Below are positions 17,189 to 26,131 of a stretch of DNA of 64,000 nucleotides, one piece after another. This DNA is from Candidatus Hydrogenedentota bacterium (lineage in GTDB: Bacteria > Hydrogenedentota > Hydrogenedentia > Hydrogenedentales > JAEUWI01): the NCBI GenBank assembly GCA_016791475.1, contig JAEUWI010000047.1, forward strand, positions 1-64,000. The letters are read 5' to 3'. A program made the translations under genes and the position numbers. Positions within the stretch are counted from its first letter, which is position 1, and each line of letters begins with the position of its first letter. A model generated the notes under the pieces. That model was not told the DNA's origin. It did no database searches and saw nothing but the letters and a program-made list of their open reading frames with translations.

Positions 17189-20100
17189 TCACGTCTTTAA
17201 AAGTCCAGTAAATGACGCAACAAGAAGCGTGGTTAAGACCCACCCGGCAGTAATCTGAAACCGCTGCCAAAGCCAAAGCCCCTGCCATTCAGTCCACCAT
17301 ATCGAAGCCCAATTCCTCACACCCGGCCATTTCCATTCCAACAGCCACTTCCACTGCCAAGGTGGAAGATTGCCACTTGCAGGTATCCAGTATGTGCTCT
17401 GCTGGAGGTCAATAATGGGCAGGAAGAGGTCGATAGAATAGACGAGCGAATTGTATCGGGGATAATATCGCGGAGACCCGCTCTTCAAAGAGTCCTCAAA
17501 CGCTTGAGGGTCACTTGGCACCATTCTCCCCTTTTGGTGTCCAAATGAGAATATTAAAAGTCCAATCGCACATACCAACAAAGACCACCCCACGGAATTC
17601 CAAGGTTTATAGCCATAGGCGATAGCGCGATAAAGGAAACTGTCCCAAACCTTTCTGTACCACGATGAAGGTTGCCGACTTTGTTCTCGCTCTCGCTCAA
17701 TTCGGACTTCACGTGCCTCTGAAGCCTGCCCTGTTTTCTCCAGGACCTCTGCAAGCTGTGTATATGGGCCCGGTTGAAAGCTCCCGTTGAGCTGTCCTCC
17801 TTTGAGCCAATGTAGCCTGCTTGCGACATCTCGTGGAGAGCTGCTTGCAATTCTATCATAAGAGAATTCTCCGAGGTCATACTTGCTGCAAACGGCCCAG
17901 CTTTCCATATCGTCACTCAATGTTCCGATGGACATATGTTGAAGGTCCAAGCTGAAATCATTGCGATCTCCACTCCTGCCCACGGAAAATATGAAGTGCT
18001 TTCTTACTACCGAGGCGAGTAGACTTACGTGGCCTTGGAACGAGGCATCTTTCCCAACAACCATGGACCCGTCAATTGTAGTCATTTCGGCACTGAGAGC
18101 TCTCCCATGAGGGTTGCTCAGATCGGCTTGCGATATTTTCACATCGCCGCCAACCGTTGCTGCGTTCAAGTCCACTTGTCCTTTCGATGAAAATCCGCCG
18201 ATCAACAGAACCTCTCTACCAATATTCGCCCCTCCGACGTTCAATGCATGCCCTGATGGGTTGTCGAGAATTGCTCCGCCGCACTCAACATTTACCGCTA
18301 TATTCGCCGCGAGAAATCGGACTTCACCCTCGGCATGAAATCCATCGATTAAGAATAAGGCTCCTCCGATTGTTGCGCTATCTGCTGCAAGGGCGGTGCC
18401 TCCTGGATTACTTAGCATAGCCCCAGGGCAAGCTAGGCTGCCATCAATTTTTGTTCCGTTTAGAGCGACCTCTCCTTTGGCCTGAAACCCCTTATTTAGG
18501 AACACCCAACCTTTCACTACGACCCCATTGGCACTCAATGCACGACTCCCGGAGTTATTTAGCGCAGCACTTCCGAACTCCAGATTCGCCCCAATCTCGG
18601 CATGGTTCAGACGGATCTCCCCATTACATGTGAATCCATTGTTTAGAAATACTGTGTCGCCTGCGTACAACCTGTCCCCGTCGATCGCGCAACCATTCGG
18701 AGCATCAATGTGAGCTCCACTACAATCAACTTTTCCACCTATCCGCGCATTCCGAAGTCGAACCTGTCCTTTCGCGGTAAAGCCTTTGCTGAGAACCAAA
18801 TTTCCGGCCACCGTGGCGGATTCTGCGAGGAGCGAAAAGCCAGCAGAATTTTCAAGCGCAGAACCGAGGCACTCGAAATTCCCATCAATAGTAGCCCCGA
18901 AGAACCTGACCTCACCTTCGGCCCTAAATCCCTTCCGAAAGAAAACAGAACCGGAAACTGTTGAGCCTTCAACCACCAGAGCGAAACCGCCGGGATTGCG
19001 AAGCGTAGAGTCCATGCATTCGATATTGGACCCCACTTCTACGTTTGAAAGGATTATTGCGCCATCAACAAGCGAACGGTTCTTAATCGTGAAGGCCCCT
19101 TTTATATCCGCGCGCTCTGCGTTGAGTGCCTTACCATTCTTGCTGCTCATTGTTGCCGAGCTGCATTCCAAATTCCCTCCGATAGCCGCACCATGTAAGC
19201 GAATTGATCCCTCTGAAAGGAAGTTCTCCTTGAAGAATACACTTCCCGCTACCTCCAAGTTGTCGGCAACAATCGCATTCTCTTTTTCAGTTTTGAAGCT
19301 GGCTCCATCACAGTAGAGATTGCCACCGACTTTCGTACCGAGGAGCCTTACTTCCCCGTCTGCAACTATTCCATCGAAAAGCAAACTCGATCCGATTGTT
19401 GCCCCCTCCGCATCAAGCGCTCTACCCTCACTGTTTTTCAAAGTTGCCCCAGCGCAATTGAGGAAATTGCCCATTACTGTCCTTACCAACTGGACTTCGC
19501 CGTCCGCGGTAAAGCCAGCGTTCAGGAGTACAAGACCCTGAATCCTTGCCCCAGGAGCGCTTAACGCCTTACCGTTGGCGTTCGTCAATGAAGCGCCGGT
19601 GCAGCGCAACGAGCCGCCGATTTCCGCAGTAGCAAAGTCTACGGAACCGTTTGCAGCAAAGCCACTGTCTAAGAATACGCTACCTTTGATAGTCGCCTGA
19701 ACCGCTTTCAAAGCTTCCTTGTTGCGGTTGCTTAGTGCTGTTCCAGTGCATACAAGATCACTGCCCAAACTGACGCCATCCAAATTTAGGTTCGCTTTTC
19801 CGTCTGCTATGGTGTCTACCTCGGGTGATTTGTTCTGATCGAGCTTTGCGTTATTGTCGCTTGGAGGGTGCTCTCCCGAAAACCTGAATGTTGATCGAAT
19901 TGCCTCCAGCCTGTTTCCTATATACGCACCTACAAAGCGAACTTCACCATCGGCGTTGACGCCATTCAGAAAAGCGGCTCCCGCAATATTAGCCCGGTCT
20001 GCATTAAGGGCGAAGCCGGCAGGGTTACAGAATACGGATCCATCGCACATTAGGTCACCACCAATTCTTGACGCGCCAAGACAGACCTCACCTTTTGCGG

Positions 20101-20671
20101 CGAAGCCTCGATTCAGTTGAAGACTGTCTCGAATGGTAGTGCCTACTACCTTTAATGAGAGATTTGTTCCGGGTATCGGGCCGACATGCGACCCGGAAAG
20201 CGCTACTATTCTCAGGTCCGCGCTTGTTAAATCTACTCCTTCTGGAATTGAGCATGAGAGAATTACCACTGGAAAAGGCACGTTTGAGAAGGCCAGATTT
20301 AATGTCCCCTGAATTTGCGCTCCCTGAACTTGCACACCATGACGGGTAACCAGTTTGATGGCAGCAGGGTCGGTAAGAAGCCACTCCAAATGTTTCGCTG
20401 ATAGTGTGTCGCTCGTACTCCAATTCGAGTCAGTAGAGGTTGCGCTTAGCTGTTCCCCGGTCCGATTGCTAAAGACCGCCATCTGGCTCTTCTCGACCTT
20501 ACTGATGAGTTTCCGAAAAGGATGGTTAGAATCCAGCGAACCAAACTCATTTTCAGCAAGTTGAACTAAAGGCGACAATTCTTTCATCGATTGAGTGTCC
20601 TCTGCAAAGCCGTTAGGTATGGATACGGTGACGAGACCAAGAAGGAAGACAACAGTTGCCGCTATACGCAT
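17189..20671 (-). CDS. Large repeat protein with signal peptide and C-terminal membrane anchor
   Basis: 1160 residues. A signal peptide (MRIAATVVFLLGLVTVSIPNG) is followed by a variable region. From about residue 190 to 900 come about fifteen imperfect repeats of 48-49 residues. Their core is [AS]-[DEK]-G-E-V-R-L-x-G-A-x-I-G-G-x-L-x-C-x-G-A, then N-x-x-G-x-A-L-x-A. These resemble pentapeptide/beta-helix-like repeats in actinobacterial and cyanobacterial proteins often mis-named membrane oxidoreductases. The last ~150 residues hold two membrane helices (WSLLVCAIGLLIFSF and WVLTTLLVASFTGLL) and a Trp-rich stretch between them. GAGAGG precedes the ATG. It is AT-richer than its neighbours and bracketed by inverted repeats, suggesting transfer. 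No catalytic motif; probably a long rod-like surface or periplasmic structure. Confidence 0.75.
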   Translation of the reverse strand: MRIAATVVFLLGLVTVSIPNGFAEDTQSMKELSPLVQLAENEFGSLDSNHPFRKLISKVEKSQMAVFSNRTGEQLSATSTDSNWSTSDTLSAKHLEWLLTDPAAIKLVTRHGVQVQGAQIQGTLNLAFSNVPFPVVILSCSIPEGVDLTSADLRIVALSGSHVGPIPGTNLSLKVVGTTIRDSLQLNRGFAAKGEVCLGASRIGGDLMCDGSVFCNPAGFALNADRANIAGAAFLNGVNADGEVRFVGAYIGNRLEAIRSTFRFSGEHPPSDNNAKLDQNKSPEVDTIADGKANLNLDGVSLGSDLVCTGTALSNRNKEALKAVQATIKGSVFLDSGFAANGSVDFATAEIGGSLRCTGASLTNANGKALSAPGARIQGLVLLNAGFTADGEVQLVRTVMGNFLNCAGATLKNSEGRALDAEGATIGSSLLFDGIVADGEVRLLGTKVGGNLYCDGASFKTEKENAIVADNLEVAGSVFFKENFLSEGSIRLHGAAIGGNLECSSATMSSKNGKALNAERADIKGAFTIKNRSLVDGAIILSNVEVGSNIECMDSTLRNPGGFALVVEGSTVSGSVFFRKGFRAEGEVRFFGATIDGNFECLGSALENSAGFSLLAESATVAGNLVLSKGFTAKGQVRLRNARIGGKVDCSGAHIDAPNGCAIDGDRLYAGDTVFLNNGFTCNGEIRLNHAEIGANLEFGSAALNNSGSRALSANGVVVKGWVFLNKGFQAKGEVALNGTKIDGSLACPGAMLSNPGGTALAADSATIGGALFLIDGFHAEGEVRFLAANIAVNVECGGAILDNPSGHALNVGGANIGREVLLIGGFSSKGQVDLNAATVGGDVKISQADLSNPHGRALSAEMTTIDGSMVVGKDASFQGHVSLLASVVRKHFIFSVGRSGDRNDFSLDLQHMSIGTLSDDMESWAVCSKYDLGEFSYDRIASSSPRDVASRLHWLKGGQLNGSFQPGPYTQLAEVLEKTGQASEAREVRIEREREQSRQPSSWYRKVWDSFLYRAIAYGYKPWNSVGWSLLVCAIGLLIFSFGHQKGRMVPSDPQAFEDSLKSGSPRYYPRYNSLVYSIDLFLPIIDLQQSTYWIPASGNLPPWQWKWLLEWKWPGVRNWASIWWTEWQGLWLWQRFQITAGWVLTTLLVASFTGLLKT

Positions 20672-21337
20672 TGTAGTTGAACCTCTCTGTGCACCATAGT
20701 CGCTGATCGCGAAACCCGATTCTAGGTCATCAGTGAGTCGACTGCCATTGAAGTCCTAGATACTCAGCCACTGCTTTAACTCTACAATCCACTCCCAATG
20801 AATCCCAGTCTATGCGCGAACGGGAGATCTGTAAACCACTTCAGCCCTGAGTCATATACTCCGCAGGCTATACCAATATTCAATTGAACAGAATCCAAAA
20901 TTGTTGAGGTCCGCTTCAATTCTAGAGACGGATCTATTGCCTTGACGGCATGTTCTTTTAGAAAAGTATACACGCCAAGTGCCGCATCACCCCTACCGGA
21001 CAGTGCCGTAGCGGGCGGGCTGGGGGATTCTTCTTGGCATAGGGGGATGGAAGAGGAGGCCCCGAATTTTTACTGCCAGAATCGGAGCGCCACGCTCTTG
21101 GCGGTGGTCCCCTCATTGTTTTGGGGTGGCCACCATTCCCCCGGAACACCTCACCCGGATTGTAGGGGCATAATAGCGCAATGGCGGGATGAAGTCTACT
21201 GGATTATTTTGGTGGGGGAACTCGTGTTAACATGTGCAATCGGGGGAGAGTTCTTTGAGGCTGGGTCTCGCTTTTGGGGGCTTTTGAGTGGAGGATTATC
21301 GAGAGCTTGCTGGATTGTGGATGCCGCATTATTGTGT

Positions 21338-21422
21338 CGCCCTTACAGGGCTCTGCAGTGGGGGTGCCATTCCCTGGGCGTTGCCCAGGGCTGGAAGCTG
21401 TGATGGCCTTTCAGGCCGGAAG
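21338..21422 (+). repeat. Family C dispersed repeat, right copy
   Basis: Inverted relative to 16907-16994. The 24-nt core at 21371-21394 is identical after reverse complementing and the flanks are similar. The two copies bracket the AT-richer 1160-residue repeat-protein gene. Confidence 0.8.
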
Positions 21423-21665
21423 AGGGTTTGGCGTCCTTCGGTTTTCCCCCGTCGCGCCGGAGGCGCAATGCAGGCGGAGACGCCTGTCCGTCGCGGCGCA
21501 TCTCCGACGCTCCCAGCCTTGCCGGGTTCCGATTCGAGCGCCAACGGGGGTTAGGCATTCCTGCCTGACCGGACGCCCGCTTGAGGCTGGAGATAACTTT
21601 TTTTATTGCGCATGTCGTTGGTCGTGAAAGGACGGTGAAGGGCCTGTCGGCGGCAAGCGCGTGCT

Positions 21666-22065
21666 TTGTGTCAGGCAGGAATGCCTAACCCCCTTTGGAC
21701 CGCCTTAACAAGGGAAGTTCGTATACGCGGCGTGGTGCCGTTGGAGGACTTGGGCGTGCTTTGTGTCAGGCAGGAATGCCTAACCCCCTTTGGCCCGCCT
21801 TCATGAGGGAAGTTCGTATATTCGGCGTGGTGCCGTTGGAGGACTTGGGCTTGCTTTGTGTCAGGCAGGAATGCCTAACCCCCTTTGGCCCGCCTTCATA
21901 AGGGAAGTTCGTATACGCGGCGTGGTGCCGTTGGAGGACTTGGGCTTGCTTTTTGTCAGGCAGGAATGCCTAACCCCCTTTGGCCCGCCTTCATAAGGGA
22001 AGTTCGTATATGCGGCGTGGTGCCGTTGGAGGACTTGGGCGGGCTTTGCCGCAGACAGGAATGAC
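21666..22065 (+). repeat. Tandem array of a 95-bp unit (four full copies plus a decayed fifth)
   Basis: TCAGGCAGGAATGCCTAACC recurs at 21671, 21766, 21861 and 21956, exactly 95 bases apart. A diverged copy (GCAGACAGGAATGACTGC) falls in phase at 22051. Each unit holds the palindromic core AGGCAGGAATGCCT and the shared phrase GGCGTGGTGCCGTTGGAGGA. Full units differ at only a few positions. An inverted copy of the core lies at 21547-21573. Open frames in the array are by-products of the repeat. Confidence 0.9.
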
Positions 22066-22111
22066 TGCGCCCCTCGGGCCGACGATACGCCGAGGGGCTC
22101 AACAACAAAAC

Positions 22112-22140
22112 GCGGCCCCGGAGGCATCCTCCGGGGCCGC
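22112..22140 (-). terminator. Rho-independent terminator after the transketolase gene
   Basis: A perfect 13-bp GC-rich stem (GCGGCCCCGGAGG with its complement) and a 3-nt loop. On the minus strand it is followed by GTTTTGTTGTT. It lies 26 bases past the transketolase stop. Confidence 0.88.
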
Positions 22141-22165
22141 GCTTTAACGTGCTTGTCTTGTTGTC

Positions 22166-24064
22166 TTACTTCGCCAGCGTCTTGATCTTGGCCAGGATGC
22201 TGTCGGGGTCGAGGCCCTGGTGGGCGATGTGTTCGGGGATGCCGCCTTCGCCGGGCTTGGTGACGGCCATGACGCCGAGTTTGGGGGCGAGGCCGCGTTC
22301 GAGGAGCCAGGTGCCGTAGCGGCTGCCGAGGCCGTTGTTGGCGTTTTGCGCTTCAACCACGAGGGCGAAGGGCGATCCACCGACTTTCTTCATCATGTCT
22401 TCGTCGATGACGTTGAGCGTGGGCTTGTTGATGAGGCCGACGTCGATGCCTTCGGCGCGGGCGCGGTCGACGGCGTCTATGGCGCGGTAGAGCATTTCGC
22501 CGTAGCTGACGACGTAGCCGGCTTTGCCTTCGCGGATGACTTCATCTTTGCCCGCGACGAACTGGTAGCTGTCGTCGTAGAACTTGGAGCCGTCTTCCTT
22601 CGCGATGAAGGGGACTTTGCTGCGGGTGGTGAAGACGTAGCGGATGCCGTTGTCGTTCCAGATGGTGTTGACGAGGCTCTTGAGCTGGCCGGCGTCGGCG
22701 GCGAAGTAGAGGCGGGTGGTGTCGCCTTCCTGGATGCCGCTGTGGGCGAGCCACACGTTGATGCCGTAGTGGCAGGTGTTGTCGGCGATTTCGTCCACGC
22801 CCGCGTGGGAGAAGTGGCAGATGACGTTGGCGTTGTTCAGGCGGGCCATGGTGGCCTCGGAGATGATCATCTCCAGGAAGGCGGAGAAGGTGCTGAAGAT
22901 GCCCTGCTTGCCGGGGAGGGAGCCGAAGCCGGCGGCGGCGGAGAAGTTGCCGCGCTCCTGGACGCCGCCATTGATGCAGACGTTGGGATGGGCAACGCGG
23001 ATGCCCTTGAGGCCCGTGGAGCCTTCGAGGTCGGAGTCGACCACGAGCACTTTGCTGGCGCGCTCGTCGGCGGGGATGGTGTCGAGGATGGCGTTGACGA
23101 TGGTGCCGAATTCCGTGCGGTTGCTGGCGGATTCCTTGGTGGAGCCCACATAGGAAACGCTGGTGGCGGTCTTCGGGATGTTGTTGAGGTAGTCAATCGC
23201 CGCGGTGTGGCCCTTGAGGGTCAGGTAGTTGATGGCGGAGGCCTTGTCGATCACGTCGTGGCCGGCGTGGGTGCCTTCGATGCCCGGGATGCCGGGGGCC
23301 ATCTTGCGCTTGTTGATGAGGGCGACCGGGCCGCTGGTGTTCACGGCCATGAGCATGCGGGCGTAGAGCGCGTCGAAGTCTTCGCCGTCGCCCGTGTCGA
23401 CCGTGAGGCCGTGGCCGGCGAGGGTCTTGCCCACGTCATAGCCGGGAAGGTAGTCCGCTGGGTGGCCGGAAATGGTCACGTTGTTGTCGTCGACGGCGAG
23501 CTTCACGTTGAGCTGCTGGGCCACGGCCAGGCGCGCGGCCTCGGCGTCGTTGCCTTCCATCTGGGAGCCGTCGGAGCCAAACATGAAGACCACGCCGTTC
23601 GGGTGGGCCTTGGCGACGCCGTTGACGAAGGGCCACATGTGGCCCAGGCGACCGGAGGCGAATTTGATGCCCAGGTGGGGATCCACTTCGGGGTGGCCGT
23701 AGAGGCCCTCGCCCGCCGCGCGATACTGGAGGAGCTTCTCGAAGGGCATCTCGCCGTTGAAGGCGCTCATGGCGTACTGGATGGCAACGCGGTGGCCGCC
23801 TTCATCGAAGTAGGCCGGGTAAACGCGGTCGCTGCCCTTCATGAAGCTGTCGGCGATGAGCACTTCCGGGACGATGCTGTAGGCGCCGCCGGTGTGGCCG
23901 CCGAAGCCGCGCACGCCGGCCACCGCCGTGAAGAACACGATGGTGTCGCGCACGATTTCGATGTTGGCGAGGAGCTGGGCCTTCTGTTCCGGCGTCAGGG
24001 GCGCATTCTTGAAGGGGTCAATGGCAACCGGCTTGTAGTTGCTGGTGTCGATGGAAAAAGACAT
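22166..24064 (-). CDS. Atypical transketolase-like thiamine diphosphate enzyme
   Basis: 632 residues. AAGGAG lies six bases before the ATG. The ThDP-binding motif is GSDGSQMEGND...VDDNN (about residues 163-194), the catalytic Glu is in GGVQERGNFSAAAG, and a pyrimidine-binding domain and C-terminal transketolase domain (EAQNANNGLGSRYG) follow. The N-terminal landmarks differ from classical TktA: FGGHTGGAYS replaces SGHPGAPMG, EGGH replaces NGHA, and SGRLGHM replaces GPLGQG. It is probably still a ketol-transferring enzyme of the pentose phosphate or a related pathway, but from a divergent branch, so sugar specificity is uncertain. It stands alone with its own terminator. Confidence 0.8.
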   Translation of the reverse strand: MSFSIDTSNYKPVAIDPFKNAPLTPEQKAQLLANIEIVRDTIVFFTAVAGVRGFGGHTGGAYSIVPEVLIADSFMKGSDRVYPAYFDEGGHRVAIQYAMSAFNGEMPFEKLLQYRAAGEGLYGHPEVDPHLGIKFASGRLGHMWPFVNGVAKAHPNGVVFMFGSDGSQMEGNDAEAARLAVAQQLNVKLAVDDNNVTISGHPADYLPGYDVGKTLAGHGLTVDTGDGEDFDALYARMLMAVNTSGPVALINKRKMAPGIPGIEGTHAGHDVIDKASAINYLTLKGHTAAIDYLNNIPKTATSVSYVGSTKESASNRTEFGTIVNAILDTIPADERASKVLVVDSDLEGSTGLKGIRVAHPNVCINGGVQERGNFSAAAGFGSLPGKQGIFSTFSAFLEMIISEATMARLNNANVICHFSHAGVDEIADNTCHYGINVWLAHSGIQEGDTTRLYFAADAGQLKSLVNTIWNDNGIRYVFTTRSKVPFIAKEDGSKFYDDSYQFVAGKDEVIREGKAGYVVSYGEMLYRAIDAVDRARAEGIDVGLINKPTLNVIDEDMMKKVGGSPFALVVEAQNANNGLGSRYGTWLLERGLAPKLGVMAVTKPGEGGIPEHIAHQGLDPDSILAKIKTLAK

Positions 24065-24436
24065 GGGTTCTCCTTTGTTTCCATGGCCGGGACTGCCCAG
24101 GCAGGGCGGCTCGCCGGTTGAGTCCAGACTTCGAATGTTGGGAAGGGCGTATGCGGCGCGGCCCCGGCGTAACGCCCGATCACGTTACGGTGGCCCTCAG
24201 CACCCGGCGGAATGGCGGGACGGGCTTGAGGACCGTGCCAGCAAGACGAGGCAGTATAGCAGAGCCCCGCAGGCAGTTGACAATTGACCGCTTACAATGG
24301 ACAGCGAGAGGACGGATAAGTCGGACGGGTCCGATATAATGTATCGGTCCTATCGGCCCCAACGTGGTCCATTGTCCATTGTCAATTGCCAATTTGGATC
24401 TGTACAATGGCCCCTTGTCTCGATGAGGAGTATCAA
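24065..24436. other. Divergent intergenic region with repeats, between transketolase and the PP2C gene
   Basis: 372 bases. An imperfect inverted repeat joins about 24278-24304 (TTGACAATTGACCGC...) to 24367-24390 (GTCCATTGTCCATTGTCAAT). Inside it, 24310-24325 shares 16 bases with the terminator region at 60556-60571 in inverted orientation, and a palindrome GGTCCGATA...TATCGGTCC surrounds a TATAAT at 24335-24340. No -35 box sits at the right distance, so a promoter is not claimed. Confidence 0.45.
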
Positions 24437-26131
24437 GTGCTTCGGGGATTTCTCATAGTCGATGCTGACGGGCGCAAAGTGCCGGTCGACGATTCTCTGG
24501 TCATTGGCCGCACGGCGGACAGCGGCCTGATGATCGACGACAATGCGGCGTCGCGTCGTCACATGGAAATCAAGGCCCGACCGGACCGGTTTATCTGGAA
24601 GGATCTGGGCAGCACCAACGGCACGATCCTCAATGGGGCGAAAATGCTGGCGGGCGAGCTGAAGAACGGGGACAAGATCCAGATCGGCGAGACGACCCTC
24701 TCTTTCGTGGTGACGGGGCATGCGGAAAGCCGCGACGGCGCACCGGAACCCATCGTGGAAGAGGGGCGCCTGTTCACGGAAACCATCATGGATCATCAGG
24801 GGATGGTGAAGAAGCCCCATGAGGGCCCGTCCAAGACCACCAAGCTTCTGGAAGCGGTCTATTCCGTGGCCAACGAGATTGCCACGAACTACGACACCTG
24901 CAGCCTGATGGACGGGGTGCTCAAGAAGACCTTGAAGGCCATCAACGCCCAGCGCGGCGCCATTTTCCTCGCGAGTCTGGATGCCGAGCTCCTGCCCTGC
25001 TCCGAATGCGGTTTTGTGCACAGCATCGCCAACGGGCAACTGCGCCCGGCCCAGATCGGCGATATTCTCATCAGCAGCACGGTGGCCAGCCGCGTGATCC
25101 GCGACGGCGAGAGCGTGCTGTATCAGGATACCGACAGCGACATGGAGTTGAATGCTTCCGAGAGCATCATGTCGCTCCAGTTGCGTTCCATCATCTGCGT
25201 GCCGCTCCGCGCGAAGCACGGCATTCTGGGCATCCTGTATATCGACACGGATCGCCAGGATCAGAATTATTCTCATGACGACCTGCTGCTCGCGGCCTCG
25301 GTGGGCAACAGTGCGGGTTTGGCGCTGGAAAATGCCCAGATGCACCAGCAGATCCTGGAAAAACAGCGGATCGAGCAGGATCTGGCCACGGCCTGGACCA
25401 TCCAGGAAGGCTTCCTGGTCAAGGAATGGCCGAACGACCCCCGATTCGAGGTCTATGGCGAGACGCGGCCCGCAAAGACCGTGGGGGGCGATTTCTACGA
25501 CTATGTGCGGCGCGGGCGCGACAGCGTGGGCATTCTCATTGGCGATGTGAGCGGGAAGGGCGTGCCCGCGGCGCTGACCATGGCCCAGTTGCTGGCGCAA
25601 TTTCGCCTGCTCTGCCGCGATCTGGAAAGTCCCCTGGAAGTGCTGCGGGAATTGAATCGCGGCCTGGTGAAGCGGAGCCAGCGGGGCATGTTCTGCACGA
25701 TGTGCTATCTTATGATCGATTTAAACACCGGGCACGTGGTCTGCTGCAACGCGGGCCACCATCCCGTGGTCCAGATCGGGCGAAACGGCGTAACGACCTT
25801 TGGCGACGCCACGGGCCCGCCGGCGGGTATTTTGCCCGAGGGGCCCTGGGTGGAGACGCGCTCCATGATCGCGCCGGGGGACAGCCTGCTGCTGTACACC
25901 GATGGCATCGTGGAGGCCCGGTCTACGACGACCCTGCTGGAGGGGGCGACGCCATCGCCTCCGGTGGAGTACGAAGAGGAAGGATTGCGCCGGTGCACGG
26001 GGCGCCTTTACGGCGAATCGGCCCAGGCGCTCATCGAAGCGGTCATCTACGATGTGCAGCGTTTTACGGCGCCCGCCGCGCCCCACGACGACTGCACGAT
26101 GATGGCGATGAGGTATATCGGTGCACGATAA
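24437..26131 (+). CDS. FHA-GAF-PP2C serine phosphatase (RsbU/SpoIIE type)
   Basis: 564 residues from the GTG at 24437, six bases after GAGGAG. An ATG at 24407 and the frame start at 24386 lack such a site. An FHA domain (1-95) has VIGRTADSG, SRRHMEI and GSTNGT. A GAF domain (~140-300) has LRSIICVPLRAKHGILGILYIDT. The PP2C domain (~340-560) has KTVGGDFYDY, GDVSGKGVPAAL and LLYTDGIVEARS with metal-binding aspartates intact. It would dephosphorylate a STAS antagonist in response to signals sensed by FHA and GAF. The next genes are its kinase and a STAS partner, so this is a complete partner-switching module, continuing into the Mla operon. Confidence 0.9.
   Translation: MLRGFLIVDADGRKVPVDDSLVIGRTADSGLMIDDNAASRRHMEIKARPDRFIWKDLGSTNGTILNGAKMLAGELKNGDKIQIGETTLSFVVTGHAESRDGAPEPIVEEGRLFTETIMDHQGMVKKPHEGPSKTTKLLEAVYSVANEIATNYDTCSLMDGVLKKTLKAINAQRGAIFLASLDAELLPCSECGFVHSIANGQLRPAQIGDILISSTVASRVIRDGESVLYQDTDSDMELNASESIMSLQLRSIICVPLRAKHGILGILYIDTDRQDQNYSHDDLLLAASVGNSAGLALENAQMHQQILEKQRIEQDLATAWTIQEGFLVKEWPNDPRFEVYGETRPAKTVGGDFYDYVRRGRDSVGILIGDVSGKGVPAALTMAQLLAQFRLLCRDLESPLEVLRELNRGLVKRSQRGMFCTMCYLMIDLNTGHVVCCNAGHHPVVQIGRNGVTTFGDATGPPAGILPEGPWVETRSMIAPGDSLLLYTDGIVEARSTTTLLEGATPSPPVEYEEEGLRRCTGRLYGESAQALIEAVIYDVQRFTAPAAPHDDCTMMAMRYIGAR

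Larger units (their letters stand above)
20672..22111. other. 1.4-kb intergenic region: degenerate sequence, family C repeat and 95-bp tandem array
   Basis: The left part (20672-21200) is AT-rich. It holds a 63-codon open frame at 20782-20973 (minus, GTG start, no Shine-Dalgarno) without recognisable similarity, perhaps a gene remnant. A family C repeat lies at 21338-21422, an inverted copy of the array core at 21547-21573, and the 95-bp array at 21666-22065. Confidence 0.5.

Noticed and set aside
20782-20973. 63-residue minus-strand gene
   Set aside because: GTG start without Shine-Dalgarno, no recognised similarity and degenerate surroundings; at best a gene remnant.
21274-21996. Short proteins encoded in the repeat region
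   Set aside because: Frames repeat the same peptide in each 95-bp unit or derive from the family C element; no ribosome site and no codon bias.
21661-22127. Possible CRISPR array
   Set aside because: Units are 95 bp and contiguous with no variable spacers; no cas genes nearby. It is a simple tandem repeat.
22220-24121. 633-codon open frame on the plus strand opposite the transketolase gene
   Set aside because: High-GC third positions leave the antisense strand open; its translation is Ala/Gly/Val/Asp-rich without domains, while the minus strand encodes a recognisable enzyme with a Shine-Dalgarno and terminator.
24335-24340. TATAAT upstream of the phosphatase gene as a promoter -10 box
   Set aside because: It sits in the centre of a palindrome and has no -35-like hexamer at 16-18 bases; repeat structure explains it equally well.
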